Below, piece by piece: positions 47,034-58,205 of a stretch of DNA of 64,000 bases. Position numbers and translations under genes: made by a program. The notes beneath the pieces are model-generated. The model did not search any database, had not been told where the DNA came from, and saw nothing but the letters and a program-made list of their open reading frames with translations. The DNA comes from Burkholderia sp. NRF60-BP8. GTDB taxonomy: Bacteria; Pseudomonadota; Gammaproteobacteria; Burkholderiales; Burkholderiaceae. Numbering within the stretch: the first letter of the stretch is position 1; each line of letters opens with the position of its first letter. Location of the stretch: the NCBI RefSeq assembly GCF_001522585.2, contig NZ_CP013373.1, positions 2,108,001-2,172,000 of the forward strand, read 5' to 3'.

Positions 47034-49343
47034 TCAGAACGCCGTCCCGATCTGGAACTGGAATTTCTGGTACTGGTCGCCTTCATGCTTCTGCAGCGGG
47101 AAGCCGAGGCTCAGCTTCAGCGGGCCGATCGGCGAGATCCACGCGAGACCCACGCCGTAGCCGTAGCGCAGGCCGTTGGCGCCCGTACTCGTGCCGCCCG
47201 GCGCATTGCCCCACACGTTACCGCCGTCGAGGAACGTGAACACGCGCAGCGTGCGGTCGTAACCCGTGCCCGGCAGCGGGAACGTCAGCTCGATGTTGCC
47301 GACCAGCATCTTCGAACCGCCGATCGGGTCGTTCGTCTTCGTATCGCGCGGGCCCAGCGAGCTCGGCTCGTAGCCGCGCACGGAGCCGATACCGCCCGCG
47401 TAGTAGTTCTTGAAGATCGGGTACGGGTTGCCGATACCGTTACCGTACCCGCCCTGCAGGTTCAGGCCCAGGATGAAGCCGCGCGAGAACGAATAGTAGT
47501 ATTGCGCCTGCAGGTCGGCCTTGTAGTACTGGATCTTGCCGACCGGCACGCCGTACTCCATGTTCGCCTGCGTGAAGTAGCCGCGGCTCGGAATCAGCGC
47601 GCTGTCGCGCGCATCGCGCGACCACGCCACCGTCAGCGGCACCGTGTTCGACACGCGGCCGAACTCGTTCACGTAATCCTGGTAGCTCTGCGGCGTGTTC
47701 GAATCGACGTCGAGGCGGTTCTGCTCGAAGCCCGCGCCGAAGTAGACGGTATCGACTTCCGAGAACGGAATGCCGAACTTCAGGTTGCCGCCCGCGCTGA
47801 TGATCCGGAAGCTCGAGCTCGTCGAATAGTAGAGCGGCTGGTACGTGCGGTAGAAGACGTCCGTGATCCGCTTGATGCCGTCGACCGTGAAGTACGGGTC
47901 GACCTGCGTGACGGTCAGCGTACGGTAGCTCTTCGCGGTGTTGACGTTCACCGACAGGCTCGTGCCCGAACCGAACACGTTGTCCTGCGACACGCCGGCC
48001 GACAGCACGACCTTGTCCGTCGACGAGAAGCCGGCGCCCAGCGTGATCGCGCCGGTCGGCTTTTCGTCGACCTTCACGTTCACGTCGACCTGGTCGTTCG
48101 TGCCTTCCACCGGCACCGTCGTCACGTCGACGTTGGTGAAGTAGCCGAGACGGTTCACGCGGTCCTTCGACAGCGCGAGGCGGTTCGAGTCGAACCACGA
48201 GCTTTCGAGCTGGCGCATTTCGCGGCGCACCACTTCGTCGCGCGTGCGCGTGTTGCCGACCACGTTGATGCGGCGCACGTACACACGGCGGCTCGGGTCG
48301 ACGACGAGGTTCAGGTTCACCTTGTGGTTCGCCTGGTCGATGTCCGGCTGCGCATTGACGGTCGCGAATGCGTAGCCGTATTCGCCGAGCTTGTCGACGA
48401 TCGACTTGGTGGTCTGCTGCAGCTTTTCGGCGGAGAAGCGGTCGCCCGGCTTGATCTTGATCAGCTTGTTGAGTTCGGCCTCGCGATCGAGCAGGTTGCC
48501 CGACAGCTTGATGCCCGACACCGTGTACGGCTCGCCTTCGTGCAGCGTGACCGTCAGGTACATGTCCTTCTTGTCCGGCGAGATCGACACCTGGGTCGAC
48601 TCGATGTTGAACTCGAGGTAGCCGCGGTTCAGGTAGTACGAGCGCACGGCCTCGAGGTCGCCCGTGAGCTTCTCCTTCGAGTACAGGTCGTTCTTCGTGT
48701 ACCAGGAGAACCAGTTCGGCGTCGACAGCTGCATCTCGTCGCGCAGCGTGCTGGTGCTGAACGCCTTGTTGCCGATGAAGTTGATCTGCCGGATCTTGGC
48801 GCTCGGGCCTTCGGCGACCGCGAACAGGATCGACACGCGGTTCGCGTCGACCGGCGTGATCGTCGTCTTGACCTCGGCCGCATAGAAGCCGCGCGTCAGG
48901 TACTGGCGCTTGAGCTCCTGCTCCGCCTTGTCGACGAGCGCCTTGTCGTAGTAGCGGCCGTCGGCGAGGCCGACCGCGCGCAGCGCCTTCGTCAGGTTGT
49001 CCTTGTCGAATTCCTTCGTGCCGGTGAAGTCGATCGACGCGATGGCCGGCCGCTCCTGCACCTGCACGATCACGACGTTGCCTTGCGTGGCGATGCGAAC
49101 GTCGTTGAAAAAGCCCGTCGCGTACAACGCGCGGATTGCTTCGGATGCCTTGTCGTCCGTGAAGGTATCGCCCTGCTTGATCGGCAGATAGGCGAACACC
49201 GAACCCGCTTCGACGCGCTGCAGCCCCTCGATCTTGATGTCTTGCACCACGAACGGTGCCGCTGCATGCGCCGCGAGGCCGTGCGCGGCGAGCGCGGCCG
49301 CTGCAACTGTCTTAGGTACAAAGCGATGAGGTTTGAACAACAT
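47034..49343 (-). CDS. bamA: Outer membrane protein assembly factor BamA
   Basis: A 769-residue Omp85 protein with a signal peptide ending AAHA, five POTRA domains (residues about 25-425, beginning FVVQDIKIEGLQRVEAG) and a C-terminal 16-strand barrel. The barrel contains the conserved SRGYF motif and the GSVRGYEPSSLGPRD loop-6 motif, and ends in Phe for outer-membrane recognition. It is the essential inserter of beta-barrel proteins. Order rseP-bamA-skp-lpxD is standard. Confidence 0.97.
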   Translation of the reverse strand: MLFKPHRFVPKTVAAAALAAHGLAAHAAAPFVVQDIKIEGLQRVEAGSVFAYLPIKQGDTFTDDKASEAIRALYATGFFNDVRIATQGNVVIVQVQERPAIASIDFTGTKEFDKDNLTKALRAVGLADGRYYDKALVDKAEQELKRQYLTRGFYAAEVKTTITPVDANRVSILFAVAEGPSAKIRQINFIGNKAFSTSTLRDEMQLSTPNWFSWYTKNDLYSKEKLTGDLEAVRSYYLNRGYLEFNIESTQVSISPDKKDMYLTVTLHEGEPYTVSGIKLSGNLLDREAELNKLIKIKPGDRFSAEKLQQTTKSIVDKLGEYGYAFATVNAQPDIDQANHKVNLNLVVDPSRRVYVRRINVVGNTRTRDEVVRREMRQLESSWFDSNRLALSKDRVNRLGYFTNVDVTTVPVEGTNDQVDVNVKVDEKPTGAITLGAGFSSTDKVVLSAGVSQDNVFGSGTSLSVNVNTAKSYRTLTVTQVDPYFTVDGIKRITDVFYRTYQPLYYSTSSSFRIISAGGNLKFGIPFSEVDTVYFGAGFEQNRLDVDSNTPQSYQDYVNEFGRVSNTVPLTVAWSRDARDSALIPSRGYFTQANMEYGVPVGKIQYYKADLQAQYYYSFSRGFILGLNLQGGYGNGIGNPYPIFKNYYAGGIGSVRGYEPSSLGPRDTKTNDPIGGSKMLVGNIELTFPLPGTGYDRTLRVFTFLDGGNVWGNAPGGTSTGANGLRYGYGVGLAWISPIGPLKLSLGFPLQKHEGDQYQKFQFQIGTAF

Positions 49344-49404
49344 GCATCCCCAATATTTAGCTGCATCAAATCGGGCGGCTGACCCGCGGCCGCCGCCTGA
49401 CGCT

Positions 49405-50778
49405 TCAGAAATGGATTAACCGAGCCAAATCGTTGAACAGCGCGATCGCCGACAATGCGACGATGCAGATCAACCCGGCTCTTTGCAGAATCAGCTGCCA
49501 ACGCTCCGAGACGGCTTTCCCGGTCGCGGCTTCAACCGCATAATATAACAGATGCCCCCCGTCCAAAACGGGAATCGGCAACAAGTTCAGGACGCCAAGG
49601 CTAATGCTGACAAGGGCGAGGAACGACAGGAACGCCGACGGGCCGAGCCGCGCGCTCTTGCCTGCGTAGTCGGCGATCGTCACCGGGCCGGACAGGTTCT
49701 TCAGCGACGCGTTACCCGTGATCATCCGCCCGAACATCTTCAGCGAATACACGGAGATGTCCCACGTGCGGTGCGCGCCGAGCCGCAGGCTCTCGATCGG
49801 CCCGTAGCGCACGTCCACCGACGGCGCGTGCATCGACAGCGCCGCGCCGATCCGGCCGACCTGCTGCCCGGATTCGTCGTCGCGCTGCATCTGCGGCACG
49901 ATCGACACCGTCTGCGCGGCGCCGTTGCGCTCGATCTGCAGGTCGAGCGGCTGGCCCGCGTGGTGCTTCACCGTATCGATGAAGCGCGCCGCGCCGCCGA
50001 GCGGCTTGCCGTCGAGCGCGACCAGCTTGTCGCCGACCTTCAGGCCGGCCTGCTCCGCCGCGCTACCCGGCTGCACCGACGCGACCGACAACGCGCCGCC
50101 GCCGGCCTCGAAGCCCAGATGAGCCATGAAGTCGTCGTCGAGCTGGCTGTCGGGCACGTTGCGCAGGTCGACGCGGAAATCGAACGTCGCATTGCCGTCG
50201 CGCGCGCCGAGCACGACCTCGCGATGGTCGAACGCGGCCGACAGCAGCTTCCAGCGCAGGTCCGACCACGATCGCACCGGTTCGGACTCGCCGCCCTGCG
50301 CGTCGCGGATCGACACGACCGTCTCGCTGCCGTCGAAGCCCGCGCGGGCCGCCGCCGTGCCGGCGGCGGGCGGCGCGACGATCGCGGCCGGCTCGGTCAC
50401 GCCGGTGGCGAATACGGCGGAGAACAGCGCGATTGCCAGCAGGAAGTTCGCAATCGGCCCGGCCGCGACGATCGCGATGCGCTTGTAGACCGACTGGCGA
50501 TTGAATGCCTGGCCGAGCTCGTCGGGCGGAATGCCGCCCGGGCCCGGATCGCGCTCGTCGAGCATCTTCACGTAGCCGCCGAGCGGCAGCGCGGACAGCG
50601 TCCACTCGGTGCCCGTCCTGCGGCCGACCCAGCGCGCGACGGGCTGGCCGAAGCCGATCGAGAAACGCAGCACCTTCACGCCGCACCAGCGCGCGACGCG
50701 ATAATGTCCGTACTCATGCACGACGACCAGCACCCCGATCGCCACCGCAAACGCGACCAGTTCGACCAGCACGTTCAT
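49405..50778 (-). CDS. rseP: Site-2 metalloprotease RseP
   Basis: A 457-residue membrane protease that cleaves the anti-sigma factor RseA in the envelope stress response. The zinc motif HEYGH is at residues 21-25 in the first membrane segment and the second motif NLLPIPVLDGGHLL is near 403-416. PDZ-type regions lie between (GGALSVASVQPGSAAEQAGLKVGDKLVALDG). GAGGTG precedes the ATG at 50778. It lies between dxr and bamA. Confidence 0.95.
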   Translation of the reverse strand: MNVLVELVAFAVAIGVLVVVHEYGHYRVARWCGVKVLRFSIGFGQPVARWVGRRTGTEWTLSALPLGGYVKMLDERDPGPGGIPPDELGQAFNRQSVYKRIAIVAAGPIANFLLAIALFSAVFATGVTEPAAIVAPPAAGTAAARAGFDGSETVVSIRDAQGGESEPVRSWSDLRWKLLSAAFDHREVVLGARDGNATFDFRVDLRNVPDSQLDDDFMAHLGFEAGGGALSVASVQPGSAAEQAGLKVGDKLVALDGKPLGGAARFIDTVKHHAGQPLDLQIERNGAAQTVSIVPQMQRDDESGQQVGRIGAALSMHAPSVDVRYGPIESLRLGAHRTWDISVYSLKMFGRMITGNASLKNLSGPVTIADYAGKSARLGPSAFLSFLALVSISLGVLNLLPIPVLDGGHLLYYAVEAATGKAVSERWQLILQRAGLICIVALSAIALFNDLARLIHF

Positions 50779-50789
50779 GAGCACCTCAT

Positions 50790-51986
50790 TCAGACCGTAC
50801 GCTCCACGCGTGGCGCAGGCGCTTTTGCAATGATCGCGGCCGCGAGGCGGCGGGCCTCGGCATCCGCCGCGAGGACGTCGTCGAGCCCGTCGGGCGCGCG
50901 GTTCGGCAGCGCGTTGAGCACCGCGTCGACCGTCGCCGCGATCGCCATGAAGCCGATCCGGCGCTCGAGAAATGCTTCGACCGCCACTTCGTTCGCCGCG
51001 TTCAATGCGGCGCTCGCGATACCGCCTTCCTCGAGTGCCTTCAGCGCGAGCGCGAGGCACGGGAAGCGCGCGTAATCGGGCTTCTCGAACGACAACTGGG
51101 CGATCTGCGCGAGGTCGAGCTGGTCGACGCCCGCGTCAACGCGCTCGGGGAAGGCGAGCGCGTGTGCGATCGGCGTGCGCATGTCGGGGTTGCCGAGCTG
51201 CGCGAGCACCGAGCCGTCGCGGTACGACACGAGCGAATGGATCACGCTCTGCGGATGGATCAGCACGTCGATCCGGTCGCCCGGCAGCCCGAAGATCCAG
51301 TGCGCCTCGATCACCTCGAGGCCCTTGTTCATCATCGTCGCGGAATCGACCGAGATCTTGCGGCCCATCACCCAGTTCGGGTGCTTGCACGCCTCGTCCG
51401 GCGTCACGTCGACGAGCGTGGCCGGCTCGCGCGTGCGGAACGGGCCGCCCGACGCGGTCAGGATGATCTTCGAGATCCCGCCGTGTTCGGCCGCATCGCG
51501 CGGCATGCACTGGAAGATCGCGTTGTGTTCGCTGTCGACCGGCAGCAGGATCGCGCCATGGTCGCGCACGGCATCCATGAAGATCGCGCCCGACATCACG
51601 AGCGCTTCCTTGTTCGCGAGCAGGATCCGCTTGCCGGCGCGTGCGGCCGCCAGGCTCGGCGCGAGGCCGGCCGCGCCGACGATCGCCGCGACCACCGTGT
51701 CGCAACCGTCGCTCTTCGACACGTCGACGAGCGCCTGCGGCCCGTGCAGCACGATCGTCTTGCTGCCCGCCGCGCGCAGTTTCGCGTCGACGTGCGCGGC
51801 CGTCGCGGCATCGCCGACCACCGCCACTTCAGGCGCGAAGCGCAGACACTGCTCGACGAGCTTGTCGCCGTTGCGGTGCGCGGTCAGCGCATAGACCGAG
51901 AAGCGCTCGGGATGGCGCGCGACCACATCGAGCGTGCTGTCTCCGATCGAGCCCGTGGAACCGAGCAATGTCAGACGTTTTTGCAT
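50790..51986 (-). CDS. dxr: 1-deoxy-D-xylulose 5-phosphate reductoisomerase
   Basis: A 398-residue enzyme of the MEP isoprenoid pathway. The NADPH-binding motif [15 protein letters not shown] is at residues 7-21. The metal/substrate residues are in [14 protein letters not shown] and ASGGPFRT, with the flexible-loop region [26 protein letters not shown]. Adjacent to cdsA and uppS it links isoprenoid and envelope lipid supply. Confidence 0.97.
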   Translation of the reverse strand: MQKRLTLLGSTGSIGDSTLDVVARHPERFSVYALTAHRNGDKLVEQCLRFAPEVAVVGDAATAAHVDAKLRAAGSKTIVLHGPQALVDVSKSDGCDTVVAAIVGAAGLAPSLAAARAGKRILLANKEALVMSGAIFMDAVRDHGAILLPVDSEHNAIFQCMPRDAAEHGGISKIILTASGGPFRTREPATLVDVTPDEACKHPNWVMGRKISVDSATMMNKGLEVIEAHWIFGLPGDRIDVLIHPQSVIHSLVSYRDGSVLAQLGNPDMRTPIAHALAFPERVDAGVDQLDLAQIAQLSFEKPDYARFPCLALALKALEEGGIASAALNAANEVAVEAFLERRIGFMAIAATVDAVLNALPNRAPDGLDDVLAADAEARRLAAAIIAKAPAPRVERTV

Positions 51987-52001
51987 AACAGAAATAATGG
52001 T

Positions 52002-52823
52002 TTAACCAAGCAGCAGCATCGCGAGCGGCAGCACCGGCAGCAGCGCGTCGACACGATCGAGCACGCCGCCGTGGCCCGGCAGCAGTCCGCTCGAATCCTT
52101 CACACCCGCCTGCCGCTTCAGCAGCGACTCGAACAGGTCGCCGATCACGCTGTACGCGACCAGCAGCGTCAGCGCGGCCCACGCGCCGGACATGCCGTAC
52201 CGCGCGGCGAATGCAGAAAACAGGGTCGGTTCGAATGCGTGCACGGCCATCGCGACACCGGCGACGACCACGACTGCGAACCAGCCGCCGATCGCGCCTT
52301 CCCAGCTCTTGCCGGGGCTGATCGTGACGGCCAGTTTACGCTTTCCGAAGGCCTTGCCTGCGAAGTATGCGCCGATATCGGCCAGCCAGACGACCAGAAG
52401 CAGCGACAGCACGAACGGCACGCCCTGCGCGCGAGCTGCGACGAGCGCGTGCCAGCAGGCGGCGAATACGACGAGGCCGGCGGCCAGCAGGAACGGCCGC
52501 CAGACGCCGCCCGCGAGTTCGGGCTTGCGTCGCAGCGCGAACGGACCGACCAGCAGCCAGAACACGCCGGCCGCCATGAAAAGGGGACGGGACGAAGCCG
52601 CATCGACGCCGAGCGGCACGGTGGCTGCGAGCGCGAGCGCCGCGACGACCGCGTAGACGACGGGGCCGGCGCCGCCGAGCTTCAGCAGGCGCGCCCACTC
52701 CCACGCGGCGAACACGAGCACGACGCCGATCAGCGCGCCGAACCCGTCGAGCGGCGCGAACAGCGTCACCGGCAGCAGCACCGCCAGCATCGCGATCGCC
52801 GTGATCACACGGATTTTCAGCAT
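52002..52823 (-). CDS. cdsA: Phosphatidate cytidylyltransferase
   Basis: A 273-residue integral membrane enzyme making CDP-diacylglycerol. About seven hydrophobic segments and the CDS signature [32 protein letters not shown] near the C-terminus are visible, with [12 protein letters not shown] before it. The ATG lies inside the end of uppS (7-base overlap), implying translational coupling. Confidence 0.96.
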   Translation of the reverse strand: MLKIRVITAIAMLAVLLPVTLFAPLDGFGALIGVVLVFAAWEWARLLKLGGAGPVVYAVVAALALAATVPLGVDAASSRPLFMAAGVFWLLVGPFALRRKPELAGGVWRPFLLAAGLVVFAACWHALVAARAQGVPFVLSLLLVVWLADIGAYFAGKAFGKRKLAVTISPGKSWEGAIGGWFAVVVVAGVAMAVHAFEPTLFSAFAARYGMSGAWAALTLLVAYSVIGDLFESLLKRQAGVKDSSGLLPGHGGVLDRVDALLPVLPLAMLLLG

Positions 52824-53599
52824 GAAAGGGAGTCGGCGTTCTGCGATTGCGGTTCGAGCTGCGCACTCGTGCGCCCGAAACGGCGCTCGCGCTCGGTATA
52901 CGACGCCATCGCGTCGGCCAGTGCCGCGCCGTCGAAATCCGGCCAGTACTTGTCGGTGAAATAGAATTCGGCGTACGCGAGCTGCCACAGCAGGAAGTTG
53001 CTGACGCGCTGCTCGCCGCCGGTGCGGATGAAGAGATCGGGCTCCGGCGCGTAAGCCATTGCCAGGTGCGGCGCGAATGCGTCCTCGGTCACTTCGACCT
53101 CGCGGCCTTCGCGCACGGCCTGCTCGACGAGCTTCTTCGTCGCCTGCAGGATGTCCCACCGGCCGCCGTAATTGGCCGCGATGGTGAGCGTCAGACGGGT
53201 ATTGCGCGCCGTCTTGGTTTCGGCGCGGCGGATCAGTTCGCGGATGCGCGGCTCGAAACGCTCGAGATCGCCGACGACACGCAGGCGGATCCCGTTCGCA
53301 TGCAGCTTGCCCACTTCGCGCTCGAGCGCGGTGATGAACAGCCGCATCAGGAACGACACTTCGTCGTTCGGCCGGCGCCAGTTTTCCGAACTGAACGCGA
53401 ACAGCGTCAGGTATTCGACGCCGGCGCGCGCGCAGCCTTCGACCACCGCCCGCACGGCATCGACGCCGCGGGTATGCCCCGCGACGCGCGGCAAGCGGCG
53501 TTCGGTCGCCCAACGGCCGTTGCCGTCCATGATGATCGCGATGTGACGCGGCACGACACCGACGTCAGGCACGCGAACGGTAGAGCTGGTATAGGTCAT
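52817..53599 (-). CDS. uppS: Undecaprenyl diphosphate synthase
   Basis: A 260-residue cis-prenyltransferase making the C55 lipid carrier for peptidoglycan and LPS. The first motif [13 protein letters not shown] is at residues 19-31 with the catalytic Asp; ENWRRP and the C-terminal [27 protein letters not shown] motif are intact. Overlaps cdsA by seven bases. Confidence 0.97.
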   Translation of the reverse strand: MTYTSSTVRVPDVGVVPRHIAIIMDGNGRWATERRLPRVAGHTRGVDAVRAVVEGCARAGVEYLTLFAFSSENWRRPNDEVSFLMRLFITALEREVGKLHANGIRLRVVGDLERFEPRIRELIRRAETKTARNTRLTLTIAANYGGRWDILQATKKLVEQAVREGREVEVTEDAFAPHLAMAYAPEPDLFIRTGGEQRVSNFLLWQLAYAEFYFTDKYWPDFDGAALADAMASYTERERRFGRTSAQLEPQSQNADSLSC

Positions 53600-53648
53600 G
53601 GCCGTTGAGACAGTAATGCGGGAAGAAGGCGGCGCGCGAGGACGGTCG

Positions 53649-54209
53649 TCAGACCGTCATGATCTCGGCTTCCTTGGTCTGCACGAGCTTGTCGACTTCG
53701 GCGACGTGCTTGTCGGTCAGCTTCTGCACGTCGTCGCTCGCACGGCGCTCGTCGTCTTCCGAGATTTCCTTGTCCTTGACGAGCTTCTTCAGCGCTTCGT
53801 TCGCGTCGCGGCGCAGGTTGCGGATCGCGACCTTGGCCGTTTCGCCTTCGCTCTTCACGACCTTGGTCAGCTCGCGGCGGCGCTCTTCCGTCAGCGCGGG
53901 CATCGGCACGCGGATCAGATCGCCGGCCGTCGCCGGATTCAGGCCCAGATCGGCCTCGCGGATGGCCTTCTCGACCTTCGCGACCATGTTCTTTTCCCAC
54001 GGCTGCACGCCGATCGTGCGTGCGTCGACGAGCGTCAGGTTCGCGACCTGCGAGATCGGCACCATCGAGCCGTAGTAGTCGACCTGCACGTGATCGAGCA
54101 GGCCGGTGTGTGCACGGCCCGTACGGATCTTGGCCAGATCGTTCTTGAACGCTTCGATCGAGCGCTGCATCTTTTGCTCGACGCCCTTCTTGACATCAGC
54201 GACACTCAT
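53649..54209 (-). CDS. frr: Ribosome recycling factor
   Basis: A 186-residue protein of normal length that splits post-termination ribosomes with EF-G. Recognised by [29 protein letters not shown] near the start, the [26 protein letters not shown] centre and the C-terminal long helices. It sits between pyrH and uppS in the standard order. Confidence 0.97.
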
Positions 54210-54314
54210 TTCAACCTCCGAACCTTCAAACCTTCAAAAGAACGCGAGCCCCGCCCGGCGCGTGTCGCGCGCCGCGGCCGGCAACCCGCGCCGATCGCCC
54301 GCGTCCGCGGGAGT

Positions 54315-55184
<870 letters not shown>

Positions 55185-56066
55185 TTACTGCTGCTTTGCT
55201 GCTGCGACTTGCGCGGCCACTTCGGCGGCGAAGTCGTCCTGGCGCTTCTCGATGCCTTCGCCGACGACGAACAGCGCGAACTTCTGCACTGCGGCATTCG
55301 CTGCCTTCAGCATCTGCTCGATCGTCTGCTTGTCGTTCTTCACGAACGTCTGGTTCAGCAGCGACACTTCCTTCAGGTACTTCTGGACGCTGCCGTCGAC
55401 CATCTTCGCGACGATTTCGGCCGGCTTGCCCGATTCGGCAGCCTTCTGCTCGGCCACGCGGCGCTCCGTCTCGATCAGTTCCGCCGGCACGTCGGCCGAC
55501 GACAGCGCGACCGGCTTCATCGCGGCGATGTGCATCGCGACGTCCTTGCCGACCTGCTCTTCCGCGCCCGTGTACTCGACGATCACGCCGATACGCGCGC
55601 CGTGCAGGTACGTGGCGATCTTGTTCGCGGTTTCGAAACGGACGAAACGGCGGATCGAGATGTTCTCGCCGATCTTGCCGACCAGCGCCAGACGCACTTC
55701 GTCGACCGTCTTGCCGTCGAGCGGCAGCGCCGACAGTGCTGCCACGTCGGCCGGGTTCTTCGTCGCGACGAGTTCCGCGACCGTCTTCGAGAATGCGAGG
55801 AAGTCGTCGTTCTTCGCGACGAAGTCGGTTTCGCAGTTCAGTTCGACCAGCGCGCCCGCGTTGCCGCCGACGAACGATGCGACGACGCCTTCGGCCGTCA
55901 CGCGCGATGCGGCCTTGCTCGCCTTGTTGCCGAGCTTGACGCGCAGCAGCTCTTCAGCCTTGGCCAGATCGCCGTCGGCTTCCGTCAGCGCCTTCTTGCA
56001 CTCCATCATCGGTGCGTCGGTCTTTGCGCGCAGTTCTGCCACCATGCTTGCGGTAATTGCCGCCAT
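55185..56066 (-). CDS. tsf: Elongation factor Ts
   Basis: A 293-residue nucleotide exchange factor for EF-Tu. The N-terminal [28 protein letters not shown] and [10 protein letters not shown] motif are diagnostic. Two ATGs are adjacent (56069 and 56066); AAGGAG lies at better spacing for the second, which I use. It follows rpsB, with a terminator-like hairpin between. Confidence 0.97.
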   Translation of the reverse strand: MAAITASMVAELRAKTDAPMMECKKALTEADGDLAKAEELLRVKLGNKASKAASRVTAEGVVASFVGGNAGALVELNCETDFVAKNDDFLAFSKTVAELVATKNPADVAALSALPLDGKTVDEVRLALVGKIGENISIRRFVRFETANKIATYLHGARIGVIVEYTGAEEQVGKDVAMHIAAMKPVALSSADVPAELIETERRVAEQKAAESGKPAEIVAKMVDGSVQKYLKEVSLLNQTFVKNDKQTIEQMLKAANAAVQKFALFVVGEGIEKRQDDFAAEVAAQVAAAKQQ

Positions 56067-56177
56067 CATTCGCTCCTTGAGTCTGTATTCACAACGCCGC
56101 CCGCTTGGACGCGAACGGCCGGGATTCGTTTCCGGACCCGCGCCGATTCGGCGCGATCAGGTCCGGCGCACAAGCTT

Positions 56178-56210
56178 AAAAAAAGGGGGCCTGTTGAGAG
56201 CCCCCTTTTT
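56178..56210 (-). terminator. Terminator/attenuator between rpsB and tsf
   Basis: AAAAAGGGGGC (56180-56190) pairs with GCCCCCTTTTT (56200-56210) around a 9-base loop. Leftward the stem ends in a run of seven Ts. It lies 19 bases beyond the rpsB stop, so some transcripts should stop before tsf. Confidence 0.85.
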
Positions 56211-56228
56211 GCGCCGGCTCGGGGCCAG

Positions 56229-56969
56229 TTACGCGTTTTCCTCGACGTACTCGTCGTCGCCGCGCGCTGCCTGGACCACTTCGTTGACCGCGTTCGCACG
56301 GCCTTCGAGGATCGCATCGGCCACGCCTTGAGCGTACAGCGCGACTGCCTTGCTCGAGTCGTCGTTACCCGGGATCACGTAGTCCACACCTTCCGGCGAG
56401 TGGTTCGTGTCGACCACGGCGATGACCGGCACGCCCAGCTTGTTCGCTTCCGTGACGGCGATCTTGTGGTAGCCGACGTCGATGACGAAGATCGCGTCCG
56501 GAATGCCGCCCATGTCCTTCACGCCGCCGATCGACTTCTGCAGCTTGGCGATTTCACGCTCGAACAGCAGCGCTTCCTTCTTGCTCATCTTCTCGGTTTC
56601 GCCCGCTTCGACGGCCGCTTCCATGTCCTTCAGGCGCTTGATCGACACCTTCAGCGTCTTGAAGTTGGTCATCATGCCGCCGAGCCAGCGTGCGTTGACG
56701 TACGGCATGCCCGCACGTTGCGCTTCCTGGGCGATCGTGTCACGCGACTGGCGCTTCGTGCCGACGAACAGGATCGTGCCGCGGTTCGCTGCCAGCTGGC
56801 GCACGTACTTCTGTGCGTCCGTGAACATCGGCAGCGTCTTTTCGAGGTTGATGATGTGAATCTTGTTGCGGTGACCGAAAATGAACGGAGCCATCTTCGG
56901 GTTCCAGAAGCGCGTCTGGTGACCGAAGTGGACACCCGCTTCCAGCATTTGGCGCATCGTGACTGCCAT
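56229..56969 (-). CDS. rpsB: 30S ribosomal protein S2
   Basis: The 246-residue S2 protein is recognised by [28 protein letters not shown] and the later [35 protein letters not shown]. The acidic C-terminus (DDEYVEEN) is typical. It heads the rpsB-tsf group and is preceded by a leader of about 200 bases. Confidence 0.98.
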   Translation of the reverse strand: MAVTMRQMLEAGVHFGHQTRFWNPKMAPFIFGHRNKIHIINLEKTLPMFTDAQKYVRQLAANRGTILFVGTKRQSRDTIAQEAQRAGMPYVNARWLGGMMTNFKTLKVSIKRLKDMEAAVEAGETEKMSKKEALLFEREIAKLQKSIGGVKDMGGIPDAIFVIDVGYHKIAVTEANKLGVPVIAVVDTNHSPEGVDYVIPGNDDSSKAVALYAQGVADAILEGRANAVNEVVQAARGDDEYVEENA

Positions 56970-57176
56970 GTAAATTCTCCACGAGGGTTGGGTCTTAAGC
57001 CGGCCGCCGTACCGCCGCGCGAACCCGCCCGAAGGGCGCGAACTCCGCGCGGCCGGCACCCTGGTTGCGCCGGCTTGCGATTCGGCACGTGCAAAACGCC
57101 CGTGCCGCAAGCCTTTCACCGCGATGCCGCCCCAAAATGGGGAAAGTTCGGCATTTGGATATCGACTTAGCCAAAG

Positions 57177-57206
57177 AGTATAGCACGCGGATTTGTCGGC
57201 TCTCAA
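57177..57206 (-). promoter_or_regulatory. rpsB promoter with long leader
   Basis: Leftward TTGAGA (57201-57206), 18 bases and TATACT (57177-57182) preceded by TGC make a strong extended -10 promoter. The start codon is at 56969, giving a leader of about 200 bases, the place where S2 autoregulation acts in enterics. Confidence 0.7.
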
Positions 57207-57305
57207 GTCGCGCGGCACTTTCGCTTGCCGCTCGGCAGCGGGCCGGACAATCCGCGAAAACCCGCATCCGGGCGGCCCGCAGGGGCTGCGAGGCCCGCCA
57301 TAAGG

Positions 57306-57314
57306 TGCGATAAT
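57306..57314 (+). promoter_or_regulatory. map promoter element
   Basis: TGC-GATAAT (57306-57314) is an extended -10 box 33 bases before the map ATG; the -35 (CTGCGA) is weak. The rest of the 56970-57346 gap has no gene. Confidence 0.5.
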
Positions 57315-57346
57315 CCGTCAATTCACCGCATTCCAGGCATACCTCG

Positions 57347-58162
57347 ATGGCTATTACGCTCAAAAACGAACACGATATCGCGGAGATGCGCGTTGCCTGC
57401 CGTCTCGCGAGCGAAGTGCTCGACTTCATCACGCCGCACGTCGTCGCGGGCGTCACGACCGCCGAACTCGACCGGCTCTGCCACGAGTTCATGATCAACG
57501 AGCAAGGCACGATCCCCGCGCCGCTGAACTACCAGCCGCCCGGCTATCCGCCGTACCCGAAGGCCACCTGCATTTCGGTCAACGACGTGATCTGCCACGG
57601 CATTCCCGGCGAGAAGGTGATCAAGAACGGCGACGCGCTGAACATCGACATCACCGTGATCAAGAACGGCTATTTCGGCGACACCAGCCGGATGTTCATC
57701 GTCGGCGAGGGTTCGATCCTCGCGAAGCGCCTCGTGCAGACCACCTACGAATGCATGTGGCTGGGCATCGACCAGGTCAAGCCCGGCGCGCACCTCGGCG
57801 ACATCGGCTACGCGATCCAGAAGCACGCGGAAGCGCAGGGCTACAGCGTCGTGCGCGAATACTGCGGCCACGGCATCGGTACGGTGTTCCACGAGGATCC
57901 GCAAGTCGTCCACTACGGCCGTCCGGGCACCGGCATCGAGCTGAAGGCCGGGATGATCTTCACGATCGAGCCGATGATCAACGCCGGCAAGCGCGACATC
58001 CGCACGATGCCCGACCAGTGGACGGTCAAGACGCGCGACCGCAGCCTGTCCGCGCAATGGGAGCACACGGTGCTCGTCACCGACACCGGCTACGAAGTGC
58101 TGACCGTGTCGGCCGGCACGCCGGCGCGCCCCGTGTTCGCGCAACCGGCCGCCGCCGTCTGA
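57347..58162 (+). CDS. map: Methionine aminopeptidase, type I
   Basis: A 271-residue enzyme removing N-terminal Met from nascent proteins. Metal ligands appear in [19 protein letters not shown] (Asp pair), [14 protein letters not shown] (His), [10 protein letters not shown] (Glu) and WEHTVLVT (Glu). Length and single-domain layout are those of type Ia. Divergent from rpsB, as in many proteobacteria. Confidence 0.97.
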   Translation: MAITLKNEHDIAEMRVACRLASEVLDFITPHVVAGVTTAELDRLCHEFMINEQGTIPAPLNYQPPGYPPYPKATCISVNDVICHGIPGEKVIKNGDALNIDITVIKNGYFGDTSRMFIVGEGSILAKRLVQTTYECMWLGIDQVKPGAHLGDIGYAIQKHAEAQGYSVVREYCGHGIGTVFHEDPQVVHYGRPGTGIELKAGMIFTIEPMINAGKRDIRTMPDQWTVKTRDRSLSAQWEHTVLVTDTGYEVLTVSAGTPARPVFAQPAAAV

Positions 58163-58205
58163 GCGCCGTCGCGCCCGCCCCACCTCCGCACCCGAACGGC
58201 CGCCC

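Noticed and set aside
46590..49382. 930-residue open frame antisense to bamA
   Set aside because: Antisense shadow of a conserved gene, no recognisable motif or ribosome site.
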